This document shows positions 1 through 6,390 of a stretch of 11,981 nt of DNA, piece by piece. The notes under the pieces were generated by a model. The model worked only from the letters and a program-made list of their open reading frames with translations, was not told where the DNA came from and ran no database searches. The DNA comes from ZC4RG30 sp964417875 (GTDB taxonomy: Bacteria; Pseudomonadota; Gammaproteobacteria; Steroidobacterales; Steroidobacteraceae), in NCBI GenBank assembly GCA_964417875.1, contig CAYQJU010000084.1:1-11981 (forward strand). Reading direction: 5' to 3'. Position 1 is the stretch's first letter; every line of letters starts with the position of its first letter. The translations under genes and the position numbers were made by a program.

Positions 1-99
1 TTCGGCACGCCGAATGTCTATTTCCACTATTCGATGGCCTATGCGCTGCTGCGGCACAATGGCCTCGACATCGGCAAGCCGGATTACGTCGGCGCCTGA
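1..99 (+). CDS. DUF1993-family protein, C-terminal fragment
   Basis: Frame 1 is open from the window edge to a TGA at 97-99 and encodes the last 32 residues of a protein. The peptide contains PNVYFHYSMAYALLRHNG and ends GKPDYVGA. It matches my memory of the C-terminus of DUF1993 proteins, which typically close with an aromatic-rich helix, 'LRHNG', and a short tail. DUF1993 proteins are small soluble helical-bundle proteins distantly like DinB, with no established function. The start and most of the gene lie outside the window. The gene converges on fhs and ends just before a shared hairpin terminator. The family call is by motif recall and the reading frame is certain. Confidence 0.75.
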   Translation, partial: FGTPNVYFHYSMAYALLRHNGLDIGKPDYVGA

Positions 100-123
100 C
101 CGCCGGCAGCCGCCACAATTGAA

Positions 124-145
124 AAGGGGCCCTTGCGGGCCCCTT
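124..145. terminator. Bidirectional intrinsic terminator between the DUF1993 gene and fhs
   Basis: A perfect 9-bp stem (AAGGGGCCC / GGGCCCCTT) closes a TTGC tetraloop. Read on the minus strand, the hairpin runs into TTTTC, a reasonable U-tract for ending fhs. Read on the plus strand, it is followed by a weaker pyrimidine tract (CTTCTTC). It lies between two convergent stops (99 and 172). A second small perfect hairpin, GGCATC-GGC-GATGCC at 152-166, sits between it and the fhs stop. Confidence 0.85.
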
Positions 146-171
146 CTTCATGGCATCGGCGATGCCCTGCT

Positions 172-1845
172 TCAGAACAGACCGTCGATCTGTCCCTGGG
201 CGTTGAGCTTGATGGTGTTGGCCGCCGGCACCTTCGGCAGGCCCGGCATGGTCATGATCTCGCCGCAGATCACCACCACGAACTCCGCACCGGCCGACAG
301 CCGGATGTCGCGCACGTTCAGCACATGGCCGGTGGGCGCGCCCTTGGCGTTCGGATCGGTGGAGAAGCTGTACTGCGTCTTGGCGATGCAGACCGGATAC
401 TTGCCGAACCCGAGGTCCTCGAAATCCTTGAACAGATCGGCCACCTTCTTGTCGAAGCTGATGTCGCTGGCGCGGTAGATTTCCTTCGCGATGGTGCGCA
501 CCTTGTCGGTGAGCGACATCTCGTCCGGGTACAGCGGCTTGTAGCTGGCCTTGCCGCTCTCGGCGAGACGCACCACTTCGTGCGCCAGTTCGGTGGTGCC
601 CTTCGAGCCATTGGCCCAGTGCGTGCAGATCACCGCCTTGGCGCCAACGCCCTCGCACAGCTTCTGGATCAGCGCGTGCTCGGCCGGCGTGTCGGAAATG
701 AACCCGTTGATGGCGACCACGGCCGGGATGCCGAATTTGGCCACGTTCTGCAGGTGGCGCTCGAGGTTGGCGAAACCCTTCTCCAGCGCAGCGAGGTCTT
801 CCTTGCCCAGCGAGTCCTTGGCCACGCCGCCGTGCATCTTCAGTGCGCGCACGGTGGCCACGATCACGGCCGCATCGGGCTTCAGGCCCGCCTTGCGGCA
901 CTTGATGTCGAGGAACTTCTCGGCACCCAGGTCGGCACCGAAGCCGGCCTCGGTCACGGTGTATTCGGCCAGGCGCAGCGCGGTCTGCGTGGCCATCACC
1001 GAGTTGCAGCCATGGGCGATGTTCGCGAACGGACCGCCGTGCACGAAGGCCGGGTTGCCTTCCAGCGTCTGCACCAGGTTCGGCGACAGCGCATCACGCA
1101 GCAGCACCGTCATCGCGCCGTCGGCCATCAGCTGCTTGGCGCGGATCGGCTGCCTGTCGCGGGTACGGGCCACGATGATGTTGCCCAGGCGGCGCGTCAG
1201 GTCTTCAAGGTCGGTGGCCAGGCAGAAGATGGCCATCACCTCGGAGGCGACGACGATGTCGAAGCCATCCTCGCGCGGATAGCCGTTGCCCGGGCCGCCC
1301 AGCGAGTTGGTGATCTGGCGCAGCGCGCGATCGTTGGTGTCGAGCACGCGCTTCCAGGTGACACGGCGCACGTCGATGCCGAGCTCGTTGCCCCAGTAGA
1401 CGTGGTTGTCGACCAGCGCGGCCAGCAGGTTGTTGGCCGCGGCGATGGCGTGGAAGTCGCCGGTGAAATGCAGGTTGATGTCTTCCATCGGCACCACCTG
1501 CGCATAACCGCCGCCGGCGGCGCCGCCCTTCATGCCGAAGCACGGGCCCTGCGAGGGTTCGCGCAGGCAGATCACTGCCTTCTTGCCGATGGCGTTCAGG
1601 CCGTCGCCCAGGCCCACCGTGGTGGTGGTCTTGCCTTCGCCGGCCGGCGTCGGGCTGATCGCCGTGACCAGCACCAGCTTGCCCGGCTTGCGCTTGCCGA
1701 TGTCCTTCACGGCGTCGAGCGAGAGCTTCGCCTTGTAGGGTCCGTACTGCAGCAGCTGCGAGCGGTCGATGCCGATCTTGGCAGCCACGTTCTCGATGGG
1801 CTGCATTTTGGCCTGGCGTGCAATCTCGATATCACTCAGGGGCAT
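172..1845 (-). CDS. fhs: Formate--tetrahydrofolate ligase (10-formyl-THF synthetase)
   Basis: The 557-residue cytosolic enzyme makes 10-formyl-tetrahydrofolate from formate, THF and ATP, feeding one-carbon units to purine and formyl-Met synthesis. The length is normal for the monofunctional bacterial enzyme (about 555-560). Recognisable motifs are the P-loop TPAGEGKTTT (about residues 66-75), the signature stretch REPSQGPCFGMKGGAAGGG (95-113) followed by PMEDINLHFTGD (119-130), and GGPFANIAHG in the middle. On the coding strand, AGGAAG lies 5 nt before the ATG, supporting the start. The gene stands alone, divergent from the yebC-like gene and ending at a hairpin terminator. No regulator site was identified beyond the divergent palindrome described separately. 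The formate it consumes could include formate released by the kynurenine formamidase encoded about 3.7 kb away, but that link is inference. Confidence 0.97.
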   Translation of the reverse strand: MPLSDIEIARQAKMQPIENVAAKIGIDRSQLLQYGPYKAKLSLDAVKDIGKRKPGKLVLVTAISPTPAGEGKTTTTVGLGDGLNAIGKKAVICLREPSQGPCFGMKGGAAGGGYAQVVPMEDINLHFTGDFHAIAAANNLLAALVDNHVYWGNELGIDVRRVTWKRVLDTNDRALRQITNSLGGPGNGYPREDGFDIVVASEVMAIFCLATDLEDLTRRLGNIIVARTRDRQPIRAKQLMADGAMTVLLRDALSPNLVQTLEGNPAFVHGGPFANIAHGCNSVMATQTALRLAEYTVTEAGFGADLGAEKFLDIKCRKAGLKPDAAVIVATVRALKMHGGVAKDSLGKEDLAALEKGFANLERHLQNVAKFGIPAVVAINGFISDTPAEHALIQKLCEGVGAKAVICTHWANGSKGTTELAHEVVRLAESGKASYKPLYPDEMSLTDKVRTIAKEIYRASDISFDKKVADLFKDFEDLGFGKYPVCIAKTQYSFSTDPNAKGAPTGHVLNVRDIRLSAGAEFVVVICGEIMTMPGLPKVPAANTIKLNAQGQIDGLF

Positions 1846-1968
1846 GGTGACTTCCTGTTATGTCGGCGGATTGTTGGGTGCGCGCCCGATCGGGGCGAGC
1901 GCGCAATGATGTCCGAATCGCCCCGCCGATGCCAGCAATAGGGCAAACTTGAAGTTACGGGTTAAATG

Positions 1969-1991
1969 CCGTGGGCATGCTCTGCCCATGG
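1969..1991. promoter_or_regulatory. Near-perfect palindrome in the fhs/yebC divergent region
   Basis: CCGTGGGCA and TGCCCATGG form 9-bp inverted arms (one mismatch, which would be a G-U pair in RNA) around TGCTC. On the plus strand it is followed by CAGTTTT. A TTAAAT element (1962-1967) immediately to its left could be a -10 box for the yebC-like gene, in which case transcription would start inside the palindrome. It could be an operator serving the divergent genes, or a leader hairpin or attenuator. The function is inferred and only the symmetry is seen. Confidence 0.35.
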
Positions 1992-2030
1992 CAGTTTTCT
2001 GCAATCTGAACAGGGAATCGACGGGGATTT

Positions 2031-2753
2031 ATGGGCCGCATTTTTGAAGTCCGCAAGCACACGATGTTCGCGCGCTGGAACCGCATGGCCAAGCAGTTCG
2101 CGAAGATCGGCAAGGACATCACCATCGCCGTGCGGGCGGGCGGCAGTGATCCGGGCAGCAACCCGGCGCTGCGGCGCGTCATCCAGAACGCTCGCGCCGT
2201 GAACATGCCGAAGGACAAGGTCGAGGCCGCCATCAAGCGAGCCACCGGCCGCGATGCGACCAACTACTCCGAGATCATCTACGAAGGTTATGCGCCACAT
2301 GGCGTGGCGGTGCTGGTCGAGGCAGCCACCGACAACCCCACCCGCACCGTGGCCAATGTGCGCAGCATCTTCGGCAAGCACGGCGGCAACCTCGGCAGCA
2401 CCGGCAGTGTCGCCTTCATGTTCCGCAAGATGGGCGTGTTCCGCCTCGACCCGGCCGGCATCGACCACGACGACCTCGAGCTCTATTTGATCGACCACGG
2501 CCTCGACGAGATGGGCGAAGGCAGTGGCGAGAAGGGCGAAGCGCAGCTGGTGGTGCGCTGTGCCTTCGAGGAATTCGGGCATGTGCAGAAGGCGCTGGAA
2601 GAGCGCGGCATCGCGCCGTTGTCCGCCACGCATGAATACATCCCTGGCACCGCCACCACGCTGGGCGAGGCCGAGGCCACCGAGGTGATGACGCTGCTCG
2701 ACAAGCTCGAGCAGGACGAAGACGTGCAGAACGTCTACCACACCCTGGCGTAG
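2031..2753 (+). CDS. yebC: YebC/PmpR/TACO1-family protein, Bacteroidota-like variant
   Basis: This 240-residue protein belongs to the YebC family. These proteins were long annotated as DNA-binding regulators, and TACO1 and a YebC paralogue are now linked to translation of difficult (for example proline-rich) sequences. Family hallmarks are GSDPGSNPALRRVIQNA and NMPKDKVEAAIKRA (about residues 39-71), then IYEGYAPHGVAVLVE, NRT-type TDNPTRTVANVR, and GSTGSVAFMF. The N-terminus MGRIFEVRKHTMFARWNRMAK differs from the usual proteobacterial MAGHSKW-type start. It resembles my memory of Bacteroidota YebC (MGRAFEFRKAR...). The ATG at 2031 has only a modest GGGGA (2023-2027) upstream. The gene appears monocistronic, starting from the divergent region shared with fhs. 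A ruvC-linked canonical paralogue is expected elsewhere in the genome but is not visible here. Confidence 0.93.
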   Translation: MGRIFEVRKHTMFARWNRMAKQFAKIGKDITIAVRAGGSDPGSNPALRRVIQNARAVNMPKDKVEAAIKRATGRDATNYSEIIYEGYAPHGVAVLVEAATDNPTRTVANVRSIFGKHGGNLGSTGSVAFMFRKMGVFRLDPAGIDHDDLELYLIDHGLDEMGEGSGEKGEAQLVVRCAFEEFGHVQKALEERGIAPLSATHEYIPGTATTLGEAEATEVMTLLDKLEQDEDVQNVYHTLA

Positions 2754-2769
2754 GCGCCTTCCGGTACTG

Positions 2770-2810
2770 AACCTTCCTGATTCCGCATCCCCGGGCCCGG
2801 CAGGAGGGTT
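2770..2810. repeat. Inverted repeat with nested palindrome upstream of the TonB receptor gene
   Basis: The arms AACCTTCCTG (2770-2779) and CAGGAGGGTT (2801-2810) are 10-bp inverted copies with one mismatch (G-U in RNA). The 21-bp interior holds the perfect palindrome CCGGGCCCGG (2791-2800). The right arm abuts TAAACT (2810-2815), a weak -10 candidate for the receptor gene. It might end yebC transcription, although there is no good T-tract, or act as an operator for the receptor. Neither use is proven. Confidence 0.35.
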
Positions 2811-2856
2811 AAACTGCCTGACCGCATCAATCGTTTGCGATTCAAAGAGTTCTGAC

Positions 2857-5010
2857 ATGAAGCGCGTCACCGTTCCGTTCCTGATCGCCACCGGCTGCGG
2901 CATCGTCAGCCTGCCCACGCTCGCCGCCGCCCCTGTGTCCAGCGGCGAGGAAGTGCTGGATCCGATCTTCGTCAGCGCCACGCGCCTGCGCAGCGTGCCC
3001 GACATCGATGTGCCGGCCTCGCTGAACACCATCACCATCGACCGCGATGGCAATGGCCGCCAGGGAGATGTGGCCGAGCTTTTGGCCGGCCTGCCCGGTG
3101 TCACTGCGCTCGACCGCCAGAACTATGCGCAGGACACGCAGCTGTCGATCCGCGGCTTCGGTTCGCGCGCCACCTTCGGCGTGCGCGGCCTGCGGCTGTA
3201 TGCCGATGGCATCCCCGCCTCGATGCCCGACGGCCAGGGCCAGCTGTCGCACTACTCGATGATGGGTGCCGACCGGCTGCAGATCCTGCGCGGGCCGTTC
3301 TCGGCGCTGTATGGCAATTCCTCCGGCGGCGTGGTGCAGATCTGGAGCGAGGAAGGCACGGCCGATCCCTCTGCCCGGGTGCGTGCCACCTTCGGCAGCA
3401 ATGACACCACCACGCTCGGCGCGCAGGCACTGGGTGCAACCGGCCCGCTTGATTACAACCTGGCCGTGTCGCGCTTCGAGACCGATGGCTGGCGCGACCA
3501 CTCGGCCGCACGACGCGATTCGGTGAACCTGCGCCTGGGCATGGACTTCGGCGCTGGCCAGAGCCTGACGCTGGTGGGCAACTACCTGAACCAGCCGGAA
3601 GCGCAGGATCCGCTCGGTGTCGCACCCGATGACTGGCGCGCCGATCCGCGCGGCACGGCGTCGCAGGCCACCGACTACAACACACGCAAGTCGGTCGAGC
3701 AGATCCAGGGTGGCGCGGTCTATTCGCACCAGCTCGGCGCGCACAACCTGCGCGCGCAGATCTATACCGGCAATCGCCAGGTGGTGCAGTTCCTGCCGAT
3801 TCCGCCCGCCGTGCAGAACGCGCCGACCCATGCGGGCGGCGTCATCGACCTCGACGGCAGCTATGAAGGTGCCGACCTGCGCTGGTCATTCACCGGCGAG
3901 GTCGCCGGGCGCCTGCTTGAAGTCACCGCCGGCACGAACTTCGACCGCCAGAACCAGCTGCGCCGCGGCTATGAGAACTACACCGGCCCGGCGACCTTCA
4001 GCTGCAGCGGCGATACGGTGTGCGGCGTGCGCAGCGAGATGCGCCGCGACGAGAACAACCGCATCCGCAACTTCGACCAGTTCGCGCAGGGTTACCTGCA
4101 GCTCTCCGACCGCTGGTCGCTGCTGGCCGGACTGCGCCACAGCGAGGTGCGTTTCCGTTCCGTCGACCGCTACATCACCGGTGCCAATCCCGATGACAGC
4201 GGCACCCGCAAGTTCAGCGACACCACGCTGGTGGGCGGTGTGATGTATCGCGCCACGCCGGCGCTGCGCCTGTATGCCTCGATGGGCGATGGCTTCGAGA
4301 CACCGACCTTCAACGAGATCTCCTACCGCTCCGATGGCGGCGCCGGTCTTGCCTTCGACCTGAATGCGGCGCGCAGCCAGAACTACGAGGTGGGCACCAA
4401 GTGGCGTCCCGCCGGTGGCATCGAGGTGGACGCGGCGGTGTTCCGCGCCGAGACCGATGACGAGCTGGTGGTGGTGCGCAACACCGGCGGCCGCAGCAGC
4501 TTCGCCAATGTCGACGAGACCCGCCGCCAGGGCTTCGAGGCCGCCTTGTCGATGCCGCTGGCCGAAGACTGGTCGCTGCAGGGTTCCTACACGCTGCTCG
4601 ATGCGGAATTCCGCAGCGACTACCTGATCTGCACCGGCTCGCCGTGCCCGGCGCCCAGCATCACGGTTCCGGCCGGCTCGCGCATTCCCGGCGTGCCGCG
4701 GCACCAGGGGACCCTGGGTGTGCGCTGGTCGCCCGGCCCGTGGCAGGCCGCCGTGGAGTTCGAGGCGCGCAGCAAGATGGTGGTGAATGACCTCGCCACC
4801 ACCACCGCGCCCGGCTTCGGCGTGTGGCATGCGGAGATCGGCCGCAACTGGCAGCTGTCCGACAGCACGCTGCGCGGCTTCGCGCGTGTCGAGAACCTGC
4901 TCGACAAGACCTATGTGGGCTCGGTGATCGTCAATGAGGGCAATGGGCGCTTCTTCGAATCGGGCCTGCCGCGCAATGCCATGGTGGGCCTGCAGTGGAG
5001 CTGGCGCTGA
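2857..5010 (+). CDS. pqqU: TonB-dependent outer-membrane receptor, YncD/PqqU-like
   Basis: This 717-residue outer-membrane receptor would import a scarce ligand using TonB-ExbB-ExbD energy. Residues 1 to about 25 form a signal peptide ending near TLAAA. A TonB-box-like LDPIFVSA follows at about 34-41. The plug (about 45-165) carries QNYAQDTQLSIRGFGSR (89-105), YADGIPASMPDGQGQ (115-129) and LRGPFSALYGNSSGGV (144-159), and the rest is the beta-barrel. There is no N-terminal STN signalling domain. These plug motifs, the barrel stretch GFETPTFNEISYR, and the C-terminal YVGSVIVNEGNGRFFE are nearly identical to E. coli YncD as I remember it (about 700 aa). YncD was renamed PqqU for uptake of pyrroloquinoline quinone. 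PQQ is therefore the best substrate guess, by homology only. The start ATG follows AAAGAG by 7 nt. It precedes the kynurenine genes by 35 bp, so readthrough is possible. Confidence 0.93.
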   Translation: MKRVTVPFLIATGCGIVSLPTLAAAPVSSGEEVLDPIFVSATRLRSVPDIDVPASLNTITIDRDGNGRQGDVAELLAGLPGVTALDRQNYAQDTQLSIRGFGSRATFGVRGLRLYADGIPASMPDGQGQLSHYSMMGADRLQILRGPFSALYGNSSGGVVQIWSEEGTADPSARVRATFGSNDTTTLGAQALGATGPLDYNLAVSRFETDGWRDHSAARRDSVNLRLGMDFGAGQSLTLVGNYLNQPEAQDPLGVAPDDWRADPRGTASQATDYNTRKSVEQIQGGAVYSHQLGAHNLRAQIYTGNRQVVQFLPIPPAVQNAPTHAGGVIDLDGSYEGADLRWSFTGEVAGRLLEVTAGTNFDRQNQLRRGYENYTGPATFSCSGDTVCGVRSEMRRDENNRIRNFDQFAQGYLQLSDRWSLLAGLRHSEVRFRSVDRYITGANPDDSGTRKFSDTTLVGGVMYRATPALRLYASMGDGFETPTFNEISYRSDGGAGLAFDLNAARSQNYEVGTKWRPAGGIEVDAAVFRAETDDELVVVRNTGGRSSFANVDETRRQGFEAALSMPLAEDWSLQGSYTLLDAEFRSDYLICTGSPCPAPSITVPAGSRIPGVPRHQGTLGVRWSPGPWQAAVEFEARSKMVVNDLATTTAPGFGVWHAEIGRNWQLSDSTLRGFARVENLLDKTYVGSVIVNEGNGRFFESGLPRNAMVGLQWSWR

Positions 5011-5021
5011 GCTGATCCCGT

Positions 5022-5027
5022 TACAAT
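5022..5027 (+). promoter_or_regulatory. Candidate -10 element for the kynurenine gene cluster
   Basis: TACAAT lies in the 35-bp gap after the receptor stop and matches five of six consensus positions. No clear -35 hexamer is seen at 16-18 bp. A start about 7 nt downstream would fall on the Shine-Dalgarno sequence at 5033-5037, giving an extremely short leader. It may therefore be fortuitous, with the cluster transcribed from upstream of the receptor gene. Confidence 0.25.
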
Positions 5028-5032
5028 GGGCT

Positions 5033-5037
5033 GGAGG
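5033..5037 (+). promoter_or_regulatory. Ribosome binding site that fixes the dioxygenase start
   Basis: GGAGG ends 8 nt before ATG 5046. An upstream in-frame GTG begins at 5037 and overlaps this site, with no ribosome binding site of its own. ATG 5046 is therefore the likely start. Confidence 0.7.
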
Positions 5038-5045
5038 TGACCGAA

Positions 5046-5573
5046 ATGCTCCAGCCCTTCAATTTCCAGCAGTGGATCGACACCAACCGGCATCTGCTCA
5101 AGCCGCCGGTGGGCAACAAGCTGCTGTTCCCCGTCCACGACTTCATCCTGATGGTGGTCGGCGGCCCGAACCGGCGCAGTGACTTCCACGTCGATCCCGG
5201 TGAGGAGTTCTTCTACCAGCTCGAGGGCGACATGACGCTGCGCACCGTGCAGGACGGGCGCATCGTCGACATCCCGATCCGCCAAGGCGAGGTGTTCCTG
5301 CTGCCGCCGCTGGTGCCGCATTCGCCGCAGCGCCAGCCCGACACCGTCGGACTGGTGATCGAACGCCGGCGCCGCACCGGCGAGCAGGACGGATTGCAGT
5401 GGTACTGCGAGAGCTGCGGCAACAAGCTGTATGAAGAGTTCTTCGAACTGACCGACATCGAGACGCAGTTCCCGGCGGTGTTCCAGCGCTTCTACGACAA
5501 CGTGGGGTTCCGCACCTGCGGCAACTGCGGCGAGATCGCGCCGGTGCCCGAATCGCGGCGCAAGAGCCCCTGA
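5046..5573 (+). CDS. nbaC: 3-Hydroxyanthranilate 3,4-dioxygenase
   Basis: This cytosolic Fe(II) cupin opens the ring of 3-hydroxyanthranilate with O2, giving 2-amino-3-carboxymuconate semialdehyde, the precursor of quinolinate. It has 175 residues from ATG 5046, close to the Cupriavidus enzyme. The iron ligands appear as H48, E54 and H92. Their spacing of 6 and 38 equals that of the Cupriavidus ligands H51, E57 and H95. Substrate-binding R44, R96 and E106 are also present. A second, rubredoxin-like metal site is intact (C121-x2-C124 in WYCESCG and C158-x2-C161 in RTCGNCG), which is typical of the bacterial and not the animal form. An in-frame GTG at 5037 would add three residues but lies on the ribosome binding site. 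The gene is first in a four-gene cluster, and its stop is one base from the next start. Confidence 0.96.
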   Translation: MLQPFNFQQWIDTNRHLLKPPVGNKLLFPVHDFILMVVGGPNRRSDFHVDPGEEFFYQLEGDMTLRTVQDGRIVDIPIRQGEVFLLPPLVPHSPQRQPDTVGLVIERRRRTGEQDGLQWYCESCGNKLYEEFFELTDIETQFPAVFQRFYDNVGFRTCGNCGEIAPVPESRRKSP

Positions 5574-5574
5574 A

Positions 5575-6390
5575 ATGTCCGTTTCCGGGCAGCCGCCTGC
5601 GGTGCCGGCAGTGGATTTCCGGCGCGCGGTCTCGCTGGCACTGCCGCTGGATTTCGATCGGCCGCATCCGCGGCATTTCGGTGCACCGGCCGCGACCAGC
5701 GAAGCCTTCCGCGCCGGCAGTTTCGAAGGCGAGGTGGCGCGCGGCGCCAGCTGCAATTGCCAGCGCGTCACGCTGGTCCCGCATTGCAATGGCACGCACA
5801 CCGAGAGCGCCTCGCACCTGACCCTGCAGCAGCGCCCGCTGCATGCGCTGCTGCCGCTGGCACCGGTGCCGGCGCTGCTGCTGTCGGTGAAGCCTGTGCC
5901 CGCGGCGCAATCCGGCGAGGATTCCCTGCCGGCACCAACGCCTGCGGACCGGCTCATCACGCGCGCGGCGGTGCTGGCCGCCTGGGCATCGCACGCCGCT
6001 GCCCGTCCGTCGGCATTGCTGCTGCATACCGGCACGGCATGGGACGATCCCTCCCCGCCGTTCCTGTCGCGCCAGCTGATGCAGGAGCTGGTCGCACGCG
6101 GCATCGAGCATCTGGTCACCGACCTTCCCTCGGTGGACAGACTGGCCGATGAGGGCCGCCTGACGGCGCATCGCATCTTCTTCGGCCTGCCCCCCGGCAG
6201 CGCGGATCTGGACGCCGCGACGCGTCCGCTTGCCACCATCACGGAGCTCGCGACCTTTCCGGCGGCCCTGCGCGATGGAGAATGCGCGCTGCAGATCCAG
6301 GTGCCGGCATGGAGCGGCGATGCGGTGCCGAGCCGTCCGCTGTACCTGCCATTGCGCACGACTCCAGGGGAGGGAAGGAATGATCGATGA
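5575..6390 (+). CDS. Cyclase-family metal hydrolase, probable N-formylkynurenine formamidase
   Basis: This 271-residue protein resembles the cyclase/KynB family (PF04199), metal enzymes that include bacterial kynurenine formamidase (N-formylkynurenine to kynurenine plus formate). The family motif H-x-G-T-H-x-D-x-P-x-H appears here as HCNGTHTESASH (H70 to H81). The first His is shifted by one residue, Cys71 occupies its usual place, Glu77 replaces Asp, and H75 and H81 are kept. Downstream, DLPSVDRL (183-190), H199 and E224 match the family's 'D-x-PS-D' stretch and later metal ligands. At 271 residues it is longer than KynB (about 210), partly from an N-terminal extension. Its place between the dioxygenase and kynureninase genes (1-nt gap before, 4-nt overlap after) strongly suggests the formamidase step. 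I remember a similar HCNGTHTE motif in Bacteroidota cyclase proteins but could not check it. The exact reaction is inferred from context. Confidence 0.82.
   Translation: MSVSGQPPAVPAVDFRRAVSLALPLDFDRPHPRHFGAPAATSEAFRAGSFEGEVARGASCNCQRVTLVPHCNGTHTESASHLTLQQRPLHALLPLAPVPALLLSVKPVPAAQSGEDSLPAPTPADRLITRAAVLAAWASHAAARPSALLLHTGTAWDDPSPPFLSRQLMQELVARGIEHLVTDLPSVDRLADEGRLTAHRIFFGLPPGSADLDAATRPLATITELATFPAALRDGECALQIQVPAWSGDAVPSRPLYLPLRTTPGEGRNDR

Noticed and set aside
133..1941. Long open frame (about 600 codons) on the plus strand opposite fhs
   Set aside because: It mirrors the codon pattern of fhs in GC-rich DNA, has a composition rich in His, Arg and Gly, no recognisable domain, and lies antisense to an unmistakable enzyme.
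5037..5045. GTG start three codons upstream for the dioxygenase
   Set aside because: The GTG overlaps the GGAGG ribosome binding site that serves ATG 5046.
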